The notes below the pieces were generated by a model. The model searched no databases and was not told the DNA's origin. It saw nothing but the letters and a program-made list of their open reading frames with translations. Of a stretch of DNA of 63,252 nt, positions 58,380 through 63,252 are shown one piece after another. The DNA is from Suilimivivens sp964614185 (GTDB lineage: Bacteria > Bacillota > Clostridia > Lachnospirales > Lachnospiraceae), in contig CAZTKJ010000014.1 of assembly GCA_964614185.1 (NCBI GenBank), forward strand, positions 1 through 63,252, written 5' to 3'. The translations under genes were made by a program, and so were the position numbers. How positions within the stretch are numbered: the first letter of the stretch is position 1; every line of letters begins with the position of its first letter.

Positions 58380-58651
58380 AGAAACGGAAGATGTTTGCCC
58401 CCTTCTTAATGCTTTTGGCAGGGGCCGTAACCTCTATTGTTATGTTTATAGCAGACTGTAGTACGACACAGCTTTTGCTGACGCTGCTTTGTGTATTGAT
58501 ATTCTTTTATATCATAGGAACTGTGATTCAAAAGTTTGTATGGACCTGCATAGATCAGATTGAAGAACAGAAAAGAATCGAAGCAGAAAACGAAGGAGAA
58601 GTTATAGAAAAGGAAGCTGTTGAAAACGAAGAAAACAGGACGGAAACCTAA
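58376..58651 (+). CDS. Small two-helix membrane protein of unknown function
   Basis: A 91-residue protein with two hydrophobic helices (FAPFLMLLAGAVTSIVMFI and LLLTLLCVLIFFYIIGTVI) and a charged, glutamate-rich C-terminal tail of about 35 residues. I do not recognise the family. Its ATG overlaps the cheD stop (ATGA), so it is translationally coupled and is almost certainly expressed. It lies between cheD and the motility sigma factor gene, a position where Bacillus has no gene. Topology suggests a small protein with both ends in the cytoplasm. Confidence 0.75.
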   Translation: MKKRKMFAPFLMLLAGAVTSIVMFIADCSTTQLLLTLLCVLIFFYIIGTVIQKFVWTCIDQIEEQKRIEAENEGEVIEKEAVENEENRTET

Positions 58652-58698
58652 GATAAAAATGGAAATGTGATTGCATGGCAATCATGCTGGAGGGTATA

Positions 58699-59463
58699 AT
58701 GGACGAAGCAGGCAGAACAAAGCTCTGGGAAGATTATGCGAAAACCAAATCATCTGATATCAGAGAAAAAATCATACTTGAGTATGCTCCGCTTGTAAAG
58801 CTGGTTGCCGGAAGGCTTAGCATGTATTTAGGATATAATGTGGAGTATGATGACCTGGTAGGATATGGTGTCTTTGGATTGATTGATGCCATAGACAAGT
58901 ATGATAATATGAAGGCTGTTAAATTTGAAACTTATGCCAGCCTTAGAATCCGGGGAGCGATTCTCGATCAGATCCGTAAGATGGATTGGATTCCCCGTAC
59001 CATCAGACAAAAACAGAAGCGGATAGATACTGCAATGAAGGAAATAGAAGCCTCTAAGGGACGTGCAGCCACTGATGAGGAAATTGCTAAAAGTCTTGGC
59101 ATCAGCGATGACGAATACAATACATGGCAGTCACAAATGAAGATTACAGGTGTGGTATCTCTGGATGAATTCATGGAATCAGGCAGTGAAGCAACTGCCA
59201 TACAGAGTACCCAGCACAGGTTTGACGGACCGGAAGAAGTTATTGAAAAAAGTGAAATGAAGGAAGTTTTAAGTCAGGCGCTTGAACTTTTAACAGAGAA
59301 GGAAAAGAAGGTCATTCTTCTGTATTACTATGAGGATCTGACTTTAAAAGAGATTAGTAATGTGCTTGAAGTTTCTGAATCAAGAATCTCCCAGCTACAT
59401 ACGAGAGCACTACAAAAATTAAAATCAAAAATGGGAAATTATATGGGAATTTTTTCTGTATAA
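58699..59463 (+). CDS. fliA: Motility RNA polymerase sigma factor (FliA/WhiG/SigD)
   Basis: A 254-residue sigma-28 family factor that directs late flagellar genes. Region 2 (LVKLVAGRLSMYLGYNVEYD, then DLVGYGVFGLIDAIDKYD and KFETYASLRIRGAILDQIR), region 3 (SKGRAATDEEIAKSLGI) and region 4 (TLKEISNVLEVSESRISQLH) are complete. I take ATG 58699, just after GGAGGG; ATG 58675 is in frame but lacks a ribosome site. The predicted sigma-D promoter at 36271 is a likely target inside the same cluster. No anti-sigma FlgM is in the window. Confidence 0.95.
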   Translation: MDEAGRTKLWEDYAKTKSSDIREKIILEYAPLVKLVAGRLSMYLGYNVEYDDLVGYGVFGLIDAIDKYDNMKAVKFETYASLRIRGAILDQIRKMDWIPRTIRQKQKRIDTAMKEIEASKGRAATDEEIAKSLGISDDEYNTWQSQMKITGVVSLDEFMESGSEATAIQSTQHRFDGPEEVIEKSEMKEVLSQALELLTEKEKKVILLYYYEDLTLKEISNVLEVSESRISQLHTRALQKLKSKMGNYMGIFSV

Positions 59464-59476
59464 TTCTGCAGAAGAA

Positions 59477-59540
59477 AGTTTGAAAGTAGATTTTCAAACT
59501 ACTTATTAGTGCAGTATTGCAGGCATAGCCTGCGATATGC
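59477..59540 (+). promoter_or_regulatory. Two hairpins in the leader between fliA and fapA
   Basis: AGTTTGAAA (59477-59485) pairs with TTTCAAACT (59492-59500); the overlapping AAGTAG/CTACTT pairing (59484-59504) is a mutually exclusive alternative. A second stem, GCAGGC/GCCTGC around ATA, extends to 11 pairs (59514-59538) and ends 3 bases before the GGGGG ribosome site of fapA. No T tract is present. Confidence 0.55.
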
Positions 59541-59552
59541 GGGGGTATAAAT

Positions 59553-61154
59553 ATGAAAAATGGATATTTTCAAGTAATTTGCAGTGCAACAGGAACTGCG
59601 CTTAAGATAGTAGCACCTAAAGACGGGGGAGCAAATGTTTTTGTAAGGGAAGTCATGGATTATCTGAATCTTCATGGCATTACATATGATAGTGCAGGCT
59701 TGAATAAAGGATTACAGGATGCCAAAACCTCCGGACAGGATGAATATTCATTTTCCATTAATCAGGATGTTATACCTGAAATTGGGGAAAGCTACCGTTT
59801 GACAGTCAGTCCGAACAAGATGACGGTCATTGCAAGATTTTATCCTGCCTCCTTACAGGGAGAAAAGATGAATCCGGAGGAATTGCTCAGCGATTTACAG
59901 TTTAAGAAAATAACAACAGGCATAAAAAGGGAAGAAATTGACCGTTTTTTTGAAACCAAAAGTTATTGTACGGATTTTGTAGTGGCCCAGGGGAAAATAC
60001 CGCGCAATGGTACAGACGGCAGAATAGAATACTATTTTGCAACGGATCTGAAAGCAAAGCCGGCCCTGAAGGAAGACGGAAGTGTAGATTTCTTTCATCT
60101 GGATGTTATTTGTCATTGCAATAAAGGCGATGTGCTTGCACGGCTGTTTCCTGAAGATCCGGGAGACCCGGGACTTACTGTTTATGGAGAAAAAATAAAG
60201 CCGAGAGATGTTAAGAGAGTGGCGCTTAAATATGGGCATAATATTATTCTTTCCGAGGATAAACTGGTGCTTACCGCAGATGCGGACGGACATGTTACAT
60301 TAGTAGACGATAAAGTTTTTGTTTCCAATGTTTTGGAAGTGGAAAACGTGGACATTGCTACAGGTAATATTGATTACGAAGGCAGTGTAATGGTAAATGG
60401 TAATGTCTGTACCAATTTTCAGGTAAGGGCAAAAGGAAATATAGAAGTAAAAGGCGTGGTAGAAGGCGCTTATATGGAAGCCGGAGGCGATATCATTATT
60501 GCCAGAGGCGTGAACGGTATGGCCAGAGGAATCTTAAAAGCCGGAGGTAATGTTGTTTCCAAGTATATTGAAAATGCCAAAGTAACAGCCGGAGGATATA
60601 TTTCCACGGAGGCTATTCTCCACAGTGAGGTTGGAGCAGGGACAGAAGTTATCGTTACAGGAAAAAGAGGATTTATTACAGGCGGAAAAGTTACAGCCGG
60701 AAATTTAGTTCAGGTAAAGACACTGGGTTCTGCAATGGGTGCAGATACTATTGTTGCAGTAGGTGTGGATCCCAGCTTGAAAGCCAAGATGGAACAGCTG
60801 CAAAGAGGGATTGCAGAGGATTGTAAAGTGATTGCGCAGATTCATCCCGTGCTTACAGCTGCAAATCAGAAGCTTGCCCAGGGAATTGAACTTAGGCCGG
60901 AGTTGATGAAAAATCTGCAGGATATGATACAGAAAGAGAATCAAATCAAGCAGAAGATAGAAGATGATACAAAAGAATATAATGAACTTAAGAAGATGTT
61001 GGACGAGAGCAATGGAGCCAAAGTTGAGGTTATGGGAGAAGTATTTGCCGGAACCAGGATCAGTATCTCAGATGTGTCTTTAGTGGTCAAAACCGGTATG
61101 TCTTATTGCCGGTTCATTAAGGAACGTGGAGATGTAAAGATGACATCGCTTTAA
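59553..61154 (+). CDS. FapA family protein (DUF342, flagellar assembly protein A)
   Basis: A 533-residue protein of the DUF342/FapA family. Residues 1-250 form the N-terminal module; the middle (about 265-410) is a right-handed beta-helix-like repeat region (GSVMVNGNVCTNFQVRAKGN, KVTAGGYISTEAILHSEVG); a coiled coil follows at 415-500 and a final beta part. Homologues are found in flagellar loci of Clostridia; the precise job is not established to my knowledge. GGGGG precedes ATG 59553. It follows the sigma factor gene and a structured leader. Confidence 0.88.
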   Translation: MKNGYFQVICSATGTALKIVAPKDGGANVFVREVMDYLNLHGITYDSAGLNKGLQDAKTSGQDEYSFSINQDVIPEIGESYRLTVSPNKMTVIARFYPASLQGEKMNPEELLSDLQFKKITTGIKREEIDRFFETKSYCTDFVVAQGKIPRNGTDGRIEYYFATDLKAKPALKEDGSVDFFHLDVICHCNKGDVLARLFPEDPGDPGLTVYGEKIKPRDVKRVALKYGHNIILSEDKLVLTADADGHVTLVDDKVFVSNVLEVENVDIATGNIDYEGSVMVNGNVCTNFQVRAKGNIEVKGVVEGAYMEAGGDIIIARGVNGMARGILKAGGNVVSKYIENAKVTAGGYISTEAILHSEVGAGTEVIVTGKRGFITGGKVTAGNLVQVKTLGSAMGADTIVAVGVDPSLKAKMEQLQRGIAEDCKVIAQIHPVLTAANQKLAQGIELRPELMKNLQDMIQKENQIKQKIEDDTKEYNELKKMLDESNGAKVEVMGEVFAGTRISISDVSLVVKTGMSYCRFIKERGDVKMTSL

Positions 61155-61175
61155 AAAGCGATATGGAGGTTTGTT

Positions 61176-61487
61176 ATGACAATAAGCCGCATAGAACTTC
61201 AGGGGCAGATAACGCGGGCCCAGGATTTTACAACAATTAAACATAATGAAGAAAATAAAGGAATGGTGGATCAGGTCAATTACCAGAAAGTATTTGAAGA
61301 GAATGTAGAGACAAAAGTACGTCAGGTACGACAGGGAGACCGTTCTGAAAATGAAGGAAAGCGTTTTGACGCTAAGGATGAAGGAAATGGGCAATATAGC
61401 GGTGACGGTGGACAAAGGAGAAAAAAAGAAGAAAAAGACGGCAAAGTTGTCCTGAAGGGGCATGGCAGCTTTGATATGAAAATTTAA
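61176..61487 (+). CDS. Hydrophilic flagellar-locus protein, 103 aa
   Basis: A 103-residue, highly charged protein without signal or membrane segment. The N-terminal half (IELQGQITRAQDFTTIKHNE, then NKGMVDQVNYQ) looks structured and resembles short proteins that I recall from clostridial flagellar loci; the second half is low-complexity (K, E, G, R). GGAGG lies 8 bases before ATG 61176, 21 bases after fapA. Function is unknown. Confidence 0.75.
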   Translation: MTISRIELQGQITRAQDFTTIKHNEENKGMVDQVNYQKVFEENVETKVRQVRQGDRSENEGKRFDAKDEGNGQYSGDGGQRRKKEEKDGKVVLKGHGSFDMKI

Positions 61488-61505
61488 GAATATACAGGTG
61501 AAAAT

Positions 61506-62324
61506 ATGGGTGTAACAGAATTGATTCTGCTGATTTTCGGCGGAATGGTATTTACGGTCAGTTTTCTGCTTCCGGCAGGAGGACGGGAAAGTTCAGAAGG
61601 GACCGGGCAAATCAGTGAAGAGAAAATTCAGGAAATTATTGAAAGGGAAATGACGCAGGCAAAAGCACAGATCAGTGATATAGTAGACGAAACCATTCAT
61701 TATTCTATGGAAAAAACGGAACGCTCCATGGAGCGTCTTACGAATGAAAAAATGATGGCTGTCAATGAATATTCAGATACTGTGCTGGAGCAGATCAATA
61801 AAAATCATAAAGAAGCAGTTTTCTTATATGATATGTTAAATGATAAGCACGAAAATTTGAAAACAACTGTCAATGAAGCTGTAAAAACTGCTGCGGAAGT
61901 GAAACAGACAGTAAAGGATGCGGAAATCACCGCAAAAGAAACAAAAGCACGGGCAGAGGAAATAAAAGAAAGCCTGAATGAATCCTTGGAAGCGCCTGCT
62001 TTGAATGAAGAGTTTGTTCCCATTCAACCGGAGCGGGTGGAGATTGCAGAAGAGGCAGTAAAAGCAGAACCTCCGAAGAAAAGGACAAGAAAGAAACAGA
62101 CAGAATCCGCTACATTACCAGAATCGGCCAAGGCAAAGAGCACCAGAAAAGCAAAGCAGGATGTCAAGGTTGATTTAAGCATGGCAGCTTCCGGTCAAAC
62201 CAATAGCAATGAAAGGATATTAGAACTGCATAGGGCAGGTAAATCCAATATGGCGATTGCCAAGGAACTTTCTCTTGGAATTGGTGAGGTAAAGCTGGTA
62301 ATTGACTTGTTTGAAGGAATTTAA
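61506..62324 (+). CDS. Membrane-anchored coiled-coil protein (DUF6115-like, SwrB position)
   Basis: A 272-residue protein with one N-terminal helix (LILLIFGGMVFTVSFLLPA), a long coiled coil (about 40-165), a basic linker rich in K, R and A, and a C-terminal helix-turn-helix-like segment (ILELHRAGKSNMAIAKELSL then GIGEVKLVIDL). It occupies the place held by swrB between sigD and rpsB in Bacillus, and shares the anchor, coil and terminal module layout of SwrB. SwrB activates basal body maturation; the same role here is an inference. Confidence 0.8.
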   Translation: MGVTELILLIFGGMVFTVSFLLPAGGRESSEGTGQISEEKIQEIIEREMTQAKAQISDIVDETIHYSMEKTERSMERLTNEKMMAVNEYSDTVLEQINKNHKEAVFLYDMLNDKHENLKTTVNEAVKTAAEVKQTVKDAEITAKETKARAEEIKESLNESLEAPALNEEFVPIQPERVEIAEEAVKAEPPKKRTRKKQTESATLPESAKAKSTRKAKQDVKVDLSMAASGQTNSNERILELHRAGKSNMAIAKELSLGIGEVKLVIDLFEGI

Positions 62325-62342
62325 AGATTACGGAGTAAGGCA

Positions 62343-62972
62343 ATGAAGCTGAAATATTATCTGAGGGGACTTGGAATAGGGATCATAGTTACTGCAGTGA
62401 TCATGGGGGTCTCATCAGGACACAGAAAAGAAACCTTAAGTGATAGAGAAATCAAAGAACGAGCGGCAGCCCTTGGTATGGTGGAACAAGGAAATCTGCT
62501 TGCAGATCTGGAAACACCTTCTGAATCCCCTATAGTGGAAGAAGAACCGCCTCAGGATAAGGAAACACCTGAAGCAACGCCTGTAACAACACCGACAGAA
62601 GAAGAGGATGTGGTACAGCCGGAGATGACGCCGACAGAAGAACCTACTAAAGAATCTGAAGAAATACAGGAAGAGACGCCGGGGGAATCTTTGCCGGAAC
62701 CTGGTGCTGAGTTGGAAGAATTTACCGATGAAGGGGAAGAAAATACTGACAATACACCGGAGGAAAATATTACAATTCAAATATTATCAGGGGAAGGCTC
62801 CTATGCAGTCTGCAGAAAGTTAGAAGAGGCCGGACTGATCGCATCAGCGTCTGATTTTGATGAATATTTATATACCAATGGCTATGATAGGAAAATACGG
62901 ATCGGAAGTTATCAGGTGCCGGTTGGCGCAGAACCTGCAACAATTGCAGCCATACTTACCCATGCACAGTAA
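62343..62972 (+). CDS. MltG-like N-terminal domain protein, anchored, no transglycosylase domain
   Basis: A 209-residue protein with an N-terminal helix (LRGLGIGIIVTAVIMGVSSG), a 110-residue linker very rich in E, P and T, and a C-terminal module of about 65 residues (GEGSYAVCRKLEEAGLIASA, RIGSYQVPVGAEPATIAAIL) that resembles the LysM-like first domain of endolytic transglycosylase MltG. The catalytic YceG domain is absent. It is the last gene before the operon terminator. It may bind peptidoglycan at the basal body; this is inferred. Confidence 0.78.
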   Translation: MKLKYYLRGLGIGIIVTAVIMGVSSGHRKETLSDREIKERAAALGMVEQGNLLADLETPSESPIVEEEPPQDKETPEATPVTTPTEEEDVVQPEMTPTEEPTKESEEIQEETPGESLPEPGAELEEFTDEGEENTDNTPEENITIQILSGEGSYAVCRKLEEAGLIASASDFDEYLYTNGYDRKIRIGSYQVPVGAEPATIAAILTHAQ

Positions 62973-62990
62973 TTTGAAAGCAAAACTTGT

Positions 62991-63018
62991 AAAACCCCTT
63001 GCATAAGGGGTTTTGTTA
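62991..63018 (+). terminator. Terminator at the end of the flagellar cluster
   Basis: AAAACCCCTT (62991-63000), loop GCAT, AAGGGGTTTT (63005-63014), then GTTA. It separates the flagellar cluster from rpsB. Confidence 0.85.
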
Positions 63019-63027
63019 TGCTATAAT
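62999..63027 (+). promoter_or_regulatory. Sigma-A promoter of rpsB, overlapping the terminator
   Basis: TTGCAT (62999-63004), exactly 17 bases, TATAAT (63022-63027). The -35 lies in the terminator stem and loop. The leader of about 105 bases contains CTGCC/GGCAG (63065-63093), perhaps an S2-binding site. Confidence 0.75.
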
Positions 63028-63137
63028 TTTAATGTTATGACTATAAATCACGTGTATCTGTTTTCTGCCGGTGCCTTAGACGCGGGGTGGCAGATGAAGG
63101 AAGGTGCGCGGAAGTAAAACCAAATGGAGGTAGAAAC

Positions 63138-63252
63138 ATGAGCGTTATTTCAATGAAACAGTTGTTAGAAGCAGGTGTTCATTTCGGACATCAGACCAGA
63201 AGATGGAACCCTAAGATGGCTCCTTATATCTTCACAGAGAGAAACGGTATTC
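63138..63252 (+). CDS. rpsB: 30S ribosomal protein S2 (5' part, cut by window edge)
   Basis: The first 38 residues of S2 are present: [20 protein letters not shown], then [18 protein letters not shown], the conserved N-terminus of the family. TGGAGG lies 8 bases before ATG 63138. It follows the flagellar cluster exactly as in Bacillus, where rpsB comes after sigD-swrB. The remainder lies outside the window. Confidence 0.97.

Overview
The window looks like chromosomal DNA from a motile, spore-forming Firmicute, most likely a Lachnospiraceae (Clostridium cluster XIVa) relative. The evidence is low-GC codon use with AGGAGG-type ribosome sites and some TTG/GTG starts, sporulation genes (gpr, spoIIP, sigK), codY, a class A RNase P RNA, and a flgB-to-rpsB flagellar/chemotaxis supercluster ordered much as in Bacillus and Clostridium. 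No insertion sequence, prophage, CRISPR array, tRNA or rRNA was seen. Both ends are cut inside genes: an ABC ATPase on the left and rpsB on the right.

Region 1 (1-5.0 kb) is accessory: the end of an ABC exporter, a hypothetical gene, then a minus-strand pair (condensation-fold acyltransferase-like protein and a DUF6320-like zinc-ribbon membrane protein) with a 33-residue membrane peptide downstream and a divergent hormone-sensitive-lipase-type hydrolase upstream. Region 2 (5.1-11.9 kb) is a macromolecular synthesis block: dgt-like, dnaG, rpoD, trmK, a TGS-domain nucleoside kinase and rnpB. Region 3 (11.9-20.3 kb) has a small secreted trypsin-like protease, minus-strand rpsT, then gpr-spoIIP-lepA-hemW (the order known from Bacillus), sigK and pilT. 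Region 4 (20.3-28 kb) carries a comM/yifB homologue, dprA, a small protein, one prepilin, a prepilin peptidase, topA and codY.

Region 5 (28.1-63.0 kb) is one co-directional cluster: flgB, flgC, fliE, a truncated extra fliF, fliF, fliG, fliH, fliI, fliJ, a MotE-like gene, fliK, flgD, a small flagellar-operon gene, flgE, flbD/swrD, motA, motB, fliL, fliM, fliY, cheY, fliO, fliP, fliQ, fliR, flhB, flhA, flhF, flhG, a PilZ brake gene, cheB, cheA, cheW, cheC, cheD, a small membrane protein, the motility sigma factor, fapA, three small accessory genes, a terminator, then rpsB. It supplies the rod, MS ring, switch, export gate, hook, stator, number/placement GTPases, a c-di-GMP input, the adaptation enzymes and the late sigma factor. 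A near-perfect sigma-D promoter lies in front of fliK.

The most unusual item is the second fliF-like reading frame just upstream of fliF. It shares an 88-bp identical 5' segment with fliF, lacks exactly the first ring-building domain, and stops before the third, leaving a membrane anchor plus one ring-building module. Other points worth checking are the acyltransferase/DUF6320/hydrolase/peptide group, a SigK without a pro-sequence whose gene overlaps pilT, a CheB without a receiver domain, covarying 38-bp tandem hairpins, and a terminator that contains the rpsB promoter -35 element.
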